A stretch of 51,830 nt of DNA from a bacterium (GCA_021829835.1 JAKBPE010000008.1:1-51830), one strand, 5' to 3'; positions 35,600-43,955 are shown, counted from the stretch's first letter. Notes: generated by a model from the sequence alone, not told the origin. A program made the numbers and translations.

Positions 35600-36550
35600 T
35601 CAATTTCGCTGGATATTCTGAAGGTCTGTGTTGTTGATATCATAATAATATCCACGGTAGTTATATCCTATGCCATTGTTCTGGTATGCAGGCGCCTGGG
35701 GCTGCTGATATGAATATGGCTGTGAAGACTGTTGCTGGTTTTGGTTGCTATATGGCATATTATGCATTGTTTGGCTCTGTGTTGCTTCCTGCTGTGAAGT
35801 GGTGTTTTTGCTTATCTGCACTATTTTGCCTTCAGATCTTGCCTGGAATAGAGGACCAAGATTATAGCCTAGCTGCTTTATAAGCGTGCTTACTTCAGAT
35901 ACCGCAATGCTGTAGTTTGGCGTTCCGTAAACATCAGTAAGGATGACAAGTGGCCCTGCATTTGTCCATATTACATCACCAAGGCGGCCGTCTGGTGACA
36001 TCCTTATGTCATAATTTCCGAAGGAAGTTACTGGAGTTGTTACAGGAGCATCTATCACTCCTGCTGGAGGGAGAATTCTCTGAGATCGTAGCGCATATGT
36101 GAGTGTATCGCCAGGTACAAAGGCTGACCTAGGGTAATTAGGCGTAACTTTTGCTTGAGGTTTCTGGTACTGTGGCTTAGGTGCATGATAAGTATGCTGT
36201 GGGGCCTTCTGCTTTTCATGTATTTCTGTATGCTTCTTTGTCTGTGTCTGGTTGCAGTTTATTGTTACATGGCTGTTAGACCCTGCTATTATTACATTAT
36301 TGGTGCCACATACCTGAGACTGGCTCTTCCCGTCTACTGTTATTGATGTCTTAGGTGCTTTTGAATCAGAATTTTCGGTAGACGTTCCGTTTAGAAAACC
36401 GTGCTTTGAATTTTCTACAGATACCTGTGATGACTGTGTCTGCTGAACATCCTGATTTGCATAAGACCTATATGCAGGCATAAGTGCCGATGCTAGTGCC
36501 AGACCTGAAACTGACACAACGGTTATAAGTGGTTTTGATTTGTTGGTCAT
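35600..36550 (-). CDS. Secreted Gln/Ser-rich protein with shared C-terminal tail
   Basis: The 316-residue product starts at the ATG at 36550, preceded by AGATGATAA and an ATATATAT TATA box about 30-40 bases upstream; an in-frame ATG at 36643 lies beyond the promoter. A signal peptide (TNKSKPLITVV...SALMPAYRSYA) leads to a Ser/Thr/His/Lys-rich region. A folded-looking domain follows at about residues 145-255 (PGDTLTYALRSQRILPPAG through VSTLIKQLGYNLG), then a Gln/Ser-rich linker. The end NNGIGYNYRGYYYDINNTDLQNIQRN, in blocks, repeats the tail of the next gene. This folded domain may be the effector part of an otherwise fibrous set. Confidence 0.8.
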   Translation of the reverse strand: MTNKSKPLITVVSVSGLALASALMPAYRSYANQDVQQTQSSQVSVENSKHGFLNGTSTENSDSKAPKTSITVDGKSQSQVCGTNNVIIAGSNSHVTINCNQTQTKKHTEIHEKQKAPQHTYHAPKPQYQKPQAKVTPNYPRSAFVPGDTLTYALRSQRILPPAGVIDAPVTTPVTSFGNYDIRMSPDGRLGDVIWTNAGPLVILTDVYGTPNYSIAVSEVSTLIKQLGYNLGPLFQARSEGKIVQISKNTTSQQEATQSQTMHNMPYSNQNQQQSSQPYSYQQPQAPAYQNNGIGYNYRGYYYDINNTDLQNIQRN

Positions 36551-36769
36551 TTTATCATCTTTTATTCTAATATAATATCTTGTATTTTTTGATATATATA
36601 TCTTTACAGAGTATTTATTGGTTACTATATACTCACTCGGCAAAAGACGTATTTTCCGCAGTAGTTTTATGGTTTTGTTTTACAGGCTTTTTGGGCTTGG
36701 ATGCCTCCTGAGGTTCTTAACACTTAATATATTTTGAGGGGTAAAAGATATTTTGCAAGGTATAAGATT

Positions 36770-37864
36770 ATGGAGAATGGAAATATTGCAGAAAGGCTCA
36801 AAAAAGTATTTGAAAATACCAGGAGCATTGACAAGATAGTACTTGTAAATACAGGTACACAAGACCCTAATTTTCTTTATATCACAGGATTTACAAGCGG
36901 CCTTTTTGAGTATAGTTATCTTGTTCTAGAAGCAACAAGTGCAGTTTTATTTACTTCTGTTCTTGAATATGAAACAGCCAAAGAACAGAAGAGAGACGGG
37001 CTTGAGGTAGTTAAGATAGAGAGTTCCGAAGATTTAAGAAAAAATATGGAAGAGAAGCTCAGAGGATTTAGGCTAGGGATAAACGGGGCCTTTCTCCCAT
37101 ATAATATTTACGAGGCCATTATGAAGCGCTACAATCCTGCATCAGTAGACGATGTTTCAGATGCATTTGCAAAAGCCAGGCTGGTGAAGGATGAGGAGGA
37201 AATAGGCAGTATAAAAAAGGCAGTGAGCATAACAAAATGGGCGCAGATGCTCATACAGAAAGAATTCAGGGAAGGAATCACAGAGATGGAACTCGCTTCC
37301 AAATTCGATAGTCTGAGCCTCTCTATGGGAGCGCAGGGAGCCTCTTTCAGAACTATTGTATGTTTTGGCAAAAATGCAGCATTGCCACACCATTATCCTG
37401 ACAGCACTAAACTTAAAGATGGAGATCTCATACTGATTGACGCTGGCTGCGTATTCAATAATTACGCGTCTGATATCACAAGGACATTCATATTCAATAA
37501 GGAAAAGATCGATCCTGAGATTCTTGCAAAGATGGAAGAAATAATAAAAGTAGTTAAAGATGCACAGGTAATGGCAATCAGAGCCGTCAAGCCGGGAATG
37601 AAAGGCAGAGATATAGATAAGGTAGCTAGGGATTATATAGAAAATTTCGGAGGCGGAAAGTATAAGGGAATGTTTATACATTCGCTTGGGCATTCGGTAG
37701 GGCTGGAGGTGCATGATGGGGCGGGATTTTCTCCAGGAGAAGAGACAGTATTGAAGGAAGGCATGGTAATAACAGTAGAGCCAGGAATATACATCAATGG
37801 ATTTGCCGGAGCAAGAATAGAGGATGACATACTTATAACGAAAGATGGCGCTTCGGTAATTTGA
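36770..37864 (+). CDS. pepQ: M24-family aminopeptidase (Xaa-Pro dipeptidase-like)
   Basis: The 364-residue cytoplasmic peptidase has a creatinase-like N-terminal domain (about 1-130) and a pita-bread catalytic domain. Metal ligands are visible in order: LIDAGC (Asp), YASDITRTF (Asp), HSLGHSVGLEVHD (His), TVEPGIYI (Glu) and ARIEDDILI (Glu). It probably removes residues before proline or cleaves X-Pro dipeptides. I prefer the ATG at 36770, which has AAGGT upstream and lies after a TAATATATTT box at about 36724; the frame is open from 36734. tRNA-Pro starts five bases after its stop. Confidence 0.92.
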   Translation: MENGNIAERLKKVFENTRSIDKIVLVNTGTQDPNFLYITGFTSGLFEYSYLVLEATSAVLFTSVLEYETAKEQKRDGLEVVKIESSEDLRKNMEEKLRGFRLGINGAFLPYNIYEAIMKRYNPASVDDVSDAFAKARLVKDEEEIGSIKKAVSITKWAQMLIQKEFREGITEMELASKFDSLSLSMGAQGASFRTIVCFGKNAALPHHYPDSTKLKDGDLILIDAGCVFNNYASDITRTFIFNKEKIDPEILAKMEEIIKVVKDAQVMAIRAVKPGMKGRDIDKVARDYIENFGGGKYKGMFIHSLGHSVGLEVHDGAGFSPGEETVLKEGMVITVEPGIYINGFAGARIEDDILITKDGASVI

Positions 37865-37869
37865 GAGAT

Positions 37870-37942
37870 GGGGAGCTCTGCTAGCTTGGTAGGCTTCAGC
37901 CTTCGGGAGGCTGCGACCCGAGTTCAAATCTCGGGCTCCCCG
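37870..37942 (+). tRNA. tRNA-Pro (anticodon CGG)
   Basis: Acceptor GGGGAGC (37870-37876) pairs with GCTCCCC (37935-37941), with G as discriminator. The anticodon stem CAGCC/GGCTG encloses TTCGGGA, giving anticodon CGG. The T-arm CCGAG-TTCAAAT-CTCGG is canonical. The D-stem is weak: only three pairs plus a T-T mismatch. CCA is not encoded. No intron is present. A T-run immediately downstream (TTTTTATTTT) should terminate transcription. Confidence 0.92.
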
Positions 37943-38100
37943 TTTTTATTTTGGGGTTATATATAAAGCATAGATTTTGTGCTTTTATCTTTTAATCTAG
38001 TAATATTTTAAGGGGGAATTGTGTGGATACAAGCCTTCTGCTTTTATAAAGCTAATTGTAAAGCCATTTATATTTCAAATGAGAAATTTAGATAGATATA

Positions 38101-39102
38101 ATGGCAGAAGCAGTTAAAACTCCAACTATTGAGAGAGTAGCCAAGCTAGAAGCATTGGGAGAAGGATTAGAGAAAGCCGTGTCATCCTTAAATAGAGAAC
38201 CTCCAGTAATCATATTTCATCCTTCAAGATTGCCACCAAGGCTGGAATTTAATGAATTATTCGCTATCTCAAGAGGGAATGCAGTAGAGCATGATGTAAG
38301 AAAAGGAAGTGATGGGTATTCGATACAGCAGGGCATGTATACAGATAGGTTAAATGTATGGAATGCTGTGGGCACTATAAAAAGATTCGTAGAGATATTT
38401 GGTATGGAGAGAGCTTCAGAGATTATGGAGCTTGTGAAAAGGAGAACTGGAAGTGAGAATCCTACTATTGAAGAAGTTAAAAGAAATCTTCTTGTAAAAG
38501 ACCTAGGTATAGAGGAACTTCAAAGATTTGCAAGGCTTGGAGGGGAGCAGATACTAAGCTTAGGCCAATTTTTAGATATTTATCAAGGGGCCAGACGCAG
38601 CGGTGCTAACCCGGGCAGATTATCAGTAGATTTCAAAGATGGAGATGTAACTATATCTGGTGGGGATCCTTCGCTTGCTGTAAGTGCAACAGAGGAATTT
38701 GTAAAGCAAACGGAGAGGAGAGGAATTGGCGGAGATGCCGTATTTATGGCAATTCAATATAATGTCCCTGCTCTGCTTGCGTCTAAAAAGATATTCGGCC
38801 AAAAAACTAGAGTAGTCGGAGCCATATCAAGTGATATAATAAGGATTCATGGAAAAGATCCCTTTGCAGAGTTTGCAAGAACATTAGTAGAAAATGCAGG
38901 TGCTGAATGGCTTGCCGTCAAGAGAGTAGAATTAGATCTGATACAAAAGATTGTTGATCCTGATATTGTAACATATCGAGGAACTTCCGGAATTCCTCAA
39001 ATGATGATTTATTTCCCTCCGGCTGAAAGCAGTGATATAAAACTTGTTTTAGAAACGCTAGTTAGATATCCTAACATAGGGGCAGTTCAGATAGATGCAT
39101 AA
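38101..39102 (+). CDS. Unknown 333-residue soluble protein
   Basis: The product has no signal peptide or membrane segment. It is mixed alpha/beta, with recognisable stretches such as PPVIIFHPSRLPPRLEFNE, a helical middle (IKRFVEIFGMERASEIMELVKRR) and a Gly-rich loop VDFKDGDVTISGGDPSL. The C-terminal part (VVGAISSDIIRIHGKDPFAEFARTLVENAGAEW) resembles an alpha/beta barrel half, but I cannot assign a family. A TTTATATTT box lies about 30 bases before the ATG. Downstream is the tnpB element, whose right end begins 40 bases after the stop, so tail-to-tail insertion did not disrupt it. Confidence 0.8.
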   Translation: MAEAVKTPTIERVAKLEALGEGLEKAVSSLNREPPVIIFHPSRLPPRLEFNELFAISRGNAVEHDVRKGSDGYSIQQGMYTDRLNVWNAVGTIKRFVEIFGMERASEIMELVKRRTGSENPTIEEVKRNLLVKDLGIEELQRFARLGGEQILSLGQFLDIYQGARRSGANPGRLSVDFKDGDVTISGGDPSLAVSATEEFVKQTERRGIGGDAVFMAIQYNVPALLASKKIFGQKTRVVGAISSDIIRIHGKDPFAEFARTLVENAGAEWLAVKRVELDLIQKIVDPDIVTYRGTSGIPQMMIYFPPAESSDIKLVLETLVRYPNIGAVQIDA

Positions 39103-39142
39103 ATGATAACACAACAACTGCAAGAATTAAAAATGTTAGATT

Positions 39143-39356
39143 GTGACATCCTCCCACCCGTAAACGGCGTGGGCTTCCCCTGCGTTCATGCAATCACTGC
39201 ATCCTGCAAAGGATGTGTTTTATCGGTTCTCAGTTCTTCGAGGACTGCCTCCCTTTGAGGTCTTACATCCTCTCCCTGAGCGTGACTTCCCCTCTGTCCG
39301 AGGGTAGCTGCTCTATGCAATATATTTATTGCGGCGTTTATGTCCCTGTCCTTCTG
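39143..39356 (-). ncRNA. Probable omegaRNA (reRNA) covering the tnpB 3' end and right end
   Basis: TnpB nucleases use an RNA made from the 3' end of tnpB and the transposon right end, with the guide taken from the flank. Here about 120 bases within the tnpB 3' coding region (39236-39356) differ at only about two positions from the second element (51360-51480). The adjacent coding sequence diverges, so RNA structure rather than protein is probably conserved. The terminal hairpin CCCACGCCG-TTTA-CGGGTGGG-like lies at the very end. The guide would be read from bases just below 39143. Confidence 0.6.
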
Positions 39357-40400
39357 CATACCGCATCTATTGCAGATGTATGTTCTTTTCGAGAGCGGCA
39401 TTTCCTGAATATTGCCACAATTACTGCATTCCTTTGAGGTATTTCTTGCATCCACTTTGACTACACTTATACCAGCACTTTCAGCCTTGTATGAGAGAAG
39501 TTGGATGAACCTCTTCCATGAAGCATCTTGAATTGAACCTGCCAATCTGTGGTTCTTTAACATGTTTTGTATATGAAGGTCTTCCACTGCAAATGAAGTG
39601 TATCCTGAATTTACAAGAGTGTCTGAAAGTTTATGCAGGTAGTCATCTGACTGGTTTGTAGAATATTCGTATGCTTTTTGAGCATTGTTTTTGCTCTTTC
39701 TCTTCTCTTTGAGCCTTTGTTCCTTCTTGCGACTATCTTCTGCCACTTTGCAATCTTCTTTCTTTTTTTGTTGCGTGAATTTCGGTTTTTCTATCTTTGT
39801 TCCGTCTGACATCGCAACAAATGAATCCAATCCCAAGTCTATTCCGACTGGATTGGTATTCTTGACTTCTGGGACTTTGATGTCGTTTATGGCAGTGAAG
39901 ACTGCATAATAATTTCTTCCTTCCCTCTTTATTGTGAGCGTCTTTATTGTGCCTTCTATTTTCCTATGTAAATCTATTGGCATTGTTCCTATTCTTGAAA
40001 CTCGTAGTCTGCTCTTTTTTACTGAGAAAGAACCATTGCCCTGGGGATATGTTATTGACTTATATCTCTCTCTTGACCTGAATCTTGGGAATCCTGCCTT
40101 CTTGTTTCCCTCCTTGATTCTTCTGAAGAAGTTCTGGTATGCCTTGAGAAGCCTGTATTCAATTTCGCATCTTGTCTGCGAATAGAGTTTTAGGTATCTC
40201 TTGTCTTCTTGGATTATCTCTTTTACGAACCTGTTGAATCGAGCCATCGAAATCTTTGCCTTTCCGTTTTTATAGGATTCGATTGACTTCTCAAGGATCT
40301 TGTTGTAGAATTGCTGTGCAAGGATTAGACGTTCATCTATCTCCTCCTGCCTTGTGACATCAGGGTAGATTCTGAATTTGTATGCCCTTGTCAGCTCCAT
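39186..40400 (-). CDS. tnpB: TnpB RNA-guided nuclease of an IS605-type element
   Basis: The 404-residue protein appears intact. It begins with the family's N-terminal RAYKFRIYP strand and helical region. RuvC-I Asp188 lies in VGIDLGLDS, RuvC-II Glu273 in FAVEDLHI, and RuvC-III Asp351/353 in DRDINAAINI. The zinc ribbon is CSNC (325-328) and CNRC (343-346). Known TnpB proteins are RNA-guided DNA nucleases that cut DNA next to a short motif and favour retention of the transposon. The last about 40 residues are encoded by the RNA scaffold region. All catalytic residues remain, so activity is possible. Confidence 0.95.
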   Translation of the reverse strand: MELTRAYKFRIYPDVTRQEEIDERLILAQQFYNKILEKSIESYKNGKAKISMARFNRFVKEIIQEDKRYLKLYSQTRCEIEYRLLKAYQNFFRRIKEGNKKAGFPRFRSRERYKSITYPQGNGSFSVKKSRLRVSRIGTMPIDLHRKIEGTIKTLTIKREGRNYYAVFTAINDIKVPEVKNTNPVGIDLGLDSFVAMSDGTKIEKPKFTQQKKKEDCKVAEDSRKKEQRLKEKRKSKNNAQKAYEYSTNQSDDYLHKLSDTLVNSGYTSFAVEDLHIQNMLKNHRLAGSIQDASWKRFIQLLSYKAESAGISVVKVDARNTSKECSNCGNIQEMPLSKRTYICNRCGMQKDRDINAAINILHRAATLGQRGSHAQGEDVRPQREAVLEELRTDKTHPLQDAVIA

Positions 40401-40447
40401 GCGTTTTATATCGTTATTTATATTTATACACTTTTCTGCGGTTCGCT

Positions 40448-40512
40448 TTCATCCCACCCATAAATGGTGTGAGATTTCTCGCTCACATCGTTAAAGAAAT
40501 CCGCATTGCGGA
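40448..40512 (-). repeat. Solo tnpB right-end/omegaRNA-like fragment D
   Basis: The minus strand shows TTTAACGATGTGAG, GAGAAATCTCACACC, ATTTATGGGTGGGATG, matching fragments A and B in order and spacing. It lies just upstream of tnpB, where the element's left end is expected, so it is either part of that end or the right end of an older element next to it. The 40401-40781 gap contains this fragment, AT-rich sequence and a possible 35-codon frame. Confidence 0.45.
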
Positions 40513-40677
40513 GGAGACATGCTTGATTTCCACTATTTGATTTTCTACTGAAAATCATAAAATAGGGAGATAGAATAAATATGCGACTTTAAGTGGATAT
40601 TACAGATAAAAAAAATACAATAAACTCATAAAAACAATTGAAATTTAAAAAGGCAGAGTTAGTTTAAAAATTAGGAA

Positions 40678-40785
40678 ATGAACTCAGAAGATACAAGACT
40701 AGATGCTCCTTCCTTAGTAGCTTCCCTTTTCCATAAAGATCTCGGGAAGAGAGATATTATAACTACAGGCTCACTGAGTTTTTAG
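40678..40785 (+). CDS. Possible small protein of 35 residues
   Basis: An ATG with AGGA just before it and an AATTTAAAAA TATA-like box about 30 bases upstream opens a 35-codon frame (MNSEDTRLDAPSLVASLF...) ending in TAG. The frame overlaps the convergent lysA stop by a few bases. Promoter spacing is good, but length and lack of recognised relatives leave it uncertain; it could be a remnant of a deleted gene. Confidence 0.3.
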   Translation: MNSEDTRLDAPSLVASLFHKDLGKRDIITTGSLSF

Positions 40786-42077
40786 TTTGTGTGCTCTGAA
40801 TTCATCCTTATTGAAGCTTCGGGAAAGTCCAATGTTGCAAAATAGTCAGATGTTGTTTCTGCCCTTCTTATCAATTCTACAGTGCCGTCTTCATGCATTA
40901 GGATCTCTGCACTTCTTAATTTACCATTATAGTTGAAACCCATAGCATATCCGTGTGCGCCTGTGTTATGTATTGCAAGTATATCGCCAGTATTTATCTT
41001 GGGCAGTTTCCTGTCTATGGCAAATTTATCATTATTCTCGCAAAGTGATCCGACTATGTCATAAGTATGATCATTTGGAGACTCTTCCTTTCCCATTACA
41101 GTTATATGATGGTAGGCGCCGTACATCCCTGGGCGCATGAGATTGGCCATTGATGCGTCTACGCCTATATATTCCTTGTAGGTACTTTTTGTGTGTATGG
41201 CTTTTGTTATCAGGTAACCGTGTGGGCCTGTAACCATTCTGCCATTCTCCATGAGTATTTTGAGTGGAGAAAGATTGTTTGTAACTATATTGTCGTTATA
41301 TAGATTTCTAATCTCTTTTGATACATAATTCAGATCTACTTCTTTCTGTTCTGGTTTGTAAGGAATCCCTATTCCTCCTCCGAGGTTTACAAACTCAAAA
41401 CGTATGTTTAATGTGTCTGATATCTCTTTAACCAGGTTGAAGAGCATTCTTGCTGTCTCTACGAATGCTTCTGGGTTCAATTCATTTGATGCAACCATGG
41501 TATGGAGGCCAAATCTTTTCACGCCTTTATCTTTCATTATCCTGTATGCTTCCAGCAGTTGGTTCTTTGTCAGTCCGTATTTCGCCTCTTCGGGCTTGCC
41601 TATTACGTTGCCTTCTGATGTTTTGCGGAGATGCCCTGGATTGTAACGGAAACATATCAATTCTGGTATTCCTGCACTTTGTTCTAGAAATGGGATATGT
41701 GTTATATCATCTAGATTTATTATTGCGCCTAATTCGAAGGCCTTCCTGAATTCTTCCGGTGGAGTATCGTTGGATGTGAACATTATCTCTTCCCCTCTAA
41801 AACCGAGTTTTTCTGCAAGAAGAAGCTCGGGAAGGGAACTGCAATCTACTCCTTGGCCTTCTTCCTTGAGTATTTTTATTATATATGGATTAGGGCACGC
41901 TTTGACTGCAAAATGGTTTTTGAATCCTGTAACCCATGAGAAGGCTTTGTTCAACTTTCTCGCGTTCTCTCTGATCCCTTTTTCTTCGTATAAATGGAAT
42001 GGAGTAGGATACTTTTCTATTATTCTGTCGAGTTGAGACTTTGTAAAAAAGAGATCATCATTGTTATTCATAAGCAT
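40782..42077 (-). CDS. lysA: Diaminopimelate decarboxylase (fold III PLP enzyme)
   Basis: The 431-residue enzyme probably converts meso-diaminopimelate to L-lysine. The PLP lysine is in HFAVKACPNPYI (about residue 54). Gly-rich phosphate-binding FVNLGGGIGIPY follows, then MENGRMVTGPHGYL. The active-site Cys/Glu lie in VGSLCENNDKFA, and the barrel ends with the HNTGAHGYAMGFNYNG substrate loop. Related decarboxylases for other amino acids share the fold, but the aminotransferase immediately upstream (seven bases away) is DapC-like, supporting the lysine route. ATG codons at 42077 and 42071 are both possible starts. Confidence 0.85.
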   Translation of the reverse strand: MLMNNNDDLFFTKSQLDRIIEKYPTPFHLYEEKGIRENARKLNKAFSWVTGFKNHFAVKACPNPYIIKILKEEGQGVDCSSLPELLLAEKLGFRGEEIMFTSNDTPPEEFRKAFELGAIINLDDITHIPFLEQSAGIPELICFRYNPGHLRKTSEGNVIGKPEEAKYGLTKNQLLEAYRIMKDKGVKRFGLHTMVASNELNPEAFVETARMLFNLVKEISDTLNIRFEFVNLGGGIGIPYKPEQKEVDLNYVSKEIRNLYNDNIVTNNLSPLKILMENGRMVTGPHGYLITKAIHTKSTYKEYIGVDASMANLMRPGMYGAYHHITVMGKEESPNDHTYDIVGSLCENNDKFAIDRKLPKINTGDILAIHNTGAHGYAMGFNYNGKLRSAEILMHEDGTVELIRRAETTSDYFATLDFPEASIRMNSEHTN

Positions 42078-42084
42078 CGCTTCT

Positions 42085-43269
42085 TCACATGTTCAGATTT
42101 TCCTTTATAAGCCTGGAAGCGAGTTCTGTATCTTCCAGTGAAGGAACTAATGCCAGCCTGAAATAGTTGTCCGCATTAGGTGCGTTTCCCAGGGCAAGCA
42201 TGCCTCCTGGTGTTATGTTTATGCCTATTTTTGCTGAATTATCAAGCATTAGCATGGATTTGGCAAATGATATGGAACTTGATGGAGATCTTGCCCAGAT
42301 GTAGAAAGTAGAATCTGCCCAGTATTTTATCCCTACCTCATCAAGTGCGGATGTAATTAACTTTCTCTTTTTGTCATACGCATCACGCATTTTCCGTACA
42401 TGCTCCTCGTCGTTTAATGCAGAAATGGCAGCTTCCTGTATTGCATTTGGAATTCCCGAATCGATTTGTGTTCTGAACTTTCTATAGTAGTTTATTAGCT
42501 CTTTTCCGCCTACGACAAAACCTACTCTGATTCCTGTTGCGTTGCTTCTCTTTGAGAGAGATTGGAAGGCTATTATATTGTTCCAATCGTCAGTATATTC
42601 AAGTATGGAACGGGGTATTTTGTTTGTATACATCTCAGTATATGCTTCGTCTGATGCTATTATGGCGTCATATTTCTCTGATAGATAGATGAGCTCGCTG
42701 AAGAAACTGTCGCCTGCTATTGCAGTAGTTGGATTGTTAGGATAATTTATCCAGATTAATTTTGTTCTGCCCTCTCTAAGTATAGATTCTATCTCATTTA
42801 AATCTGGAAGAAACCCGTTTTCTTCCTTTAATTGATAGAATCTTGGGATCCCTCCAGCGAAAACTGTTCCGGCTTTGTATGGAGGGTAGCCTATGGAAGG
42901 CATCAGGACATTATCTCCTTGGTTCACAAATGTGAATGGCAGATGAAAAACAGCTTCTTTTGAGCCTGCAGTGGAAGTTATCTGAGAGTTAGGATCTGGA
43001 CTCACATTGAACCTTCTGTGCATCCATTCGGATGCCGCATTTCTGAATTCTTTCATGCCTATGTAGCTGGGATAGCCTGAACTTTTGTGCCTTTCGGCAC
43101 CTGATTGCAATCCTTTTATAGCATTCTCATAGAGAGGCTCGGTAGGATCTCCTACTCCGAAATCCAATACTCTGAAGCCGTTCAGTTTTGCTTCTTCTTT
43201 GGCCTTATCTACCTCTGCAAATGCATAAGTCATAAATCCGTTGAGTCTTTCGCTTGGTTTTACTTGCAT
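42085..43269 (-). CDS. dapC: Class I/II aminotransferase, DapC-like
   Basis: The 394-residue PLP enzyme has the fold-I pattern: FGVGDPTEP near the N-terminus, INYPNNPTTAIAG, ASDEAYTEMY and the Schiff-base lysine in FQSLSKRSNATGIRVGFVVG. The SLSKRSN form is typical of N-succinyl-LL-diaminopimelate aminotransferases, though LL-diaminopimelate aminotransferases are close relatives. It lies seven bases upstream of lysA, so they form an operon for the late lysine pathway. GGTG precedes the ATG. Substrate is inferred from context. Confidence 0.85.
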   Translation of the reverse strand: MQVKPSERLNGFMTYAFAEVDKAKEEAKLNGFRVLDFGVGDPTEPLYENAIKGLQSGAERHKSSGYPSYIGMKEFRNAASEWMHRRFNVSPDPNSQITSTAGSKEAVFHLPFTFVNQGDNVLMPSIGYPPYKAGTVFAGGIPRFYQLKEENGFLPDLNEIESILREGRTKLIWINYPNNPTTAIAGDSFFSELIYLSEKYDAIIASDEAYTEMYTNKIPRSILEYTDDWNNIIAFQSLSKRSNATGIRVGFVVGGKELINYYRKFRTQIDSGIPNAIQEAAISALNDEEHVRKMRDAYDKKRKLITSALDEVGIKYWADSTFYIWARSPSSSISFAKSMLMLDNSAKIGINITPGGMLALGNAPNADNYFRLALVPSLEDTELASRLIKENLNM

Positions 43270-43333
43270 AAAAACACCATATATTTGTATTTTCCCACAC
43301 GCACCAGTTATCTAAACATATTTACGTAAACTA

Positions 43334-43747
43334 TTATTTCCGTATTAATGGGCCGATTACCATGGTACTGCAGGATACCGCTGGTCCATCTTGTTCAAGA
43401 TATACAGCAGTCCTGACCCAAGGTGCCCAAAATTCAGGATCAATAATATTGCGTACTGAACGGATTATCTCTGCCATTACTATTTTAATTTCAATTCCAG
43501 AATCTCCGAGATTCATGGCTTTTTTTGCGTCTGCATATGCCTGCTCAAAATAGCCGCTCTTGAGATTGGCGGATGAGCGGAGGAGGTAAGCTTTCGGATC
43601 TTCTGAATTGAGGTCTATCGCTTTTGTATAGTGTTCCAGTGCTTTCTTGTAATTCCCTTTCCGAAATTCATCGTTGCCGGCTTGGATTGCTCTTCTATAT
43701 ACGAATGGCTGTGACCTTGAAGCGAAGTCTATAATCTCTGCATTCAT
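43334..43747 (-). CDS. TPR-repeat protein
   Basis: The 137-residue soluble protein carries at least two tetratricopeptide repeats: FRKGNYKKALEHYTKAIDLNSEDPKAYLLRSSANLKSGYFEQAYADAKKAMNLG, in blocks, with the usual G/A/Y/A/P positions. The C-terminal third lacks repeats and contains two Trp residues and ends SCSTMVIGPLIRK. Such proteins mediate protein contacts. A GTATATATACT palindromic TATA-like box lies about 30-40 bases before the ATG, and GTGGG lies just upstream of it. It probably has its own promoter, 64 bases upstream of dapC. Confidence 0.82.
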   Translation of the reverse strand: MNAEIIDFASRSQPFVYRRAIQAGNDEFRKGNYKKALEHYTKAIDLNSEDPKAYLLRSSANLKSGYFEQAYADAKKAMNLGDSGIEIKIVMAEIIRSVRNIIDPEFWAPWVRTAVYLEQDGPAVSCSTMVIGPLIRK

Positions 43748-43936
43748 ATTCCCACGTTCCGGATCTATTTGCCTTTATTTAGTATATATACTGTATGTTA
43801 TTGTACTAACAGAAATTTATTGGATGTTTCTCTCTATTTAAACATTCCTGAATTTTAGAGGGTACTGTGATGAAGTTGCGCATTGGCAGGATTTAGGTCT
43901 GAAGATAAAAATTAGATTCAAATCAAGAATTAGAAA

Positions 43937-43955
43937 GGGCTATAAATAATAGCCC
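43937..43955 (+). promoter_or_regulatory. TATA box inside a perfect inverted repeat before cmk
   Basis: GGGCTAT and ATAGCCC form seven-base perfect arms around AAATA. The TATA element TATAAATA (43941-43948) lies within it, centred about 25 bases before the cmk ATG, so the message should be leaderless. A symmetric site over the TATA box could bind a dimeric repressor, or form by chance. Confidence 0.45.

Larger units (their letters stand above)
39143..40447 (-). mobile_element. IS200/IS605-superfamily element encoding only TnpB
   Basis: A complete tnpB is followed by a right end that terminates on the minus strand in CGTTTACGGGTGGGAGGATGTCAC, in blocks typical of archaeal IS605-type elements. 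No tnpA transposase is present, so movement would need one supplied elsewhere. The right boundary near 39143 is well supported by comparison with the copy ending at 51301. The left boundary, somewhere between 40401 and 40450, cannot be fixed from sequence alone. Confidence 0.8.

Noticed and set aside
37157-37927. A 256-codon minus-strand frame opposite the M24 peptidase and tRNA-Pro
   Set aside because: It runs through a tRNA and a gene with all five metal ligands; its product is Cys/Tyr/His-rich without any motif.
40782-43269. lysA and dapC as part of a cell-wall diaminopimelate pathway
   Set aside because: Nothing else for murein synthesis is visible; lysine biosynthesis is the simpler reading.
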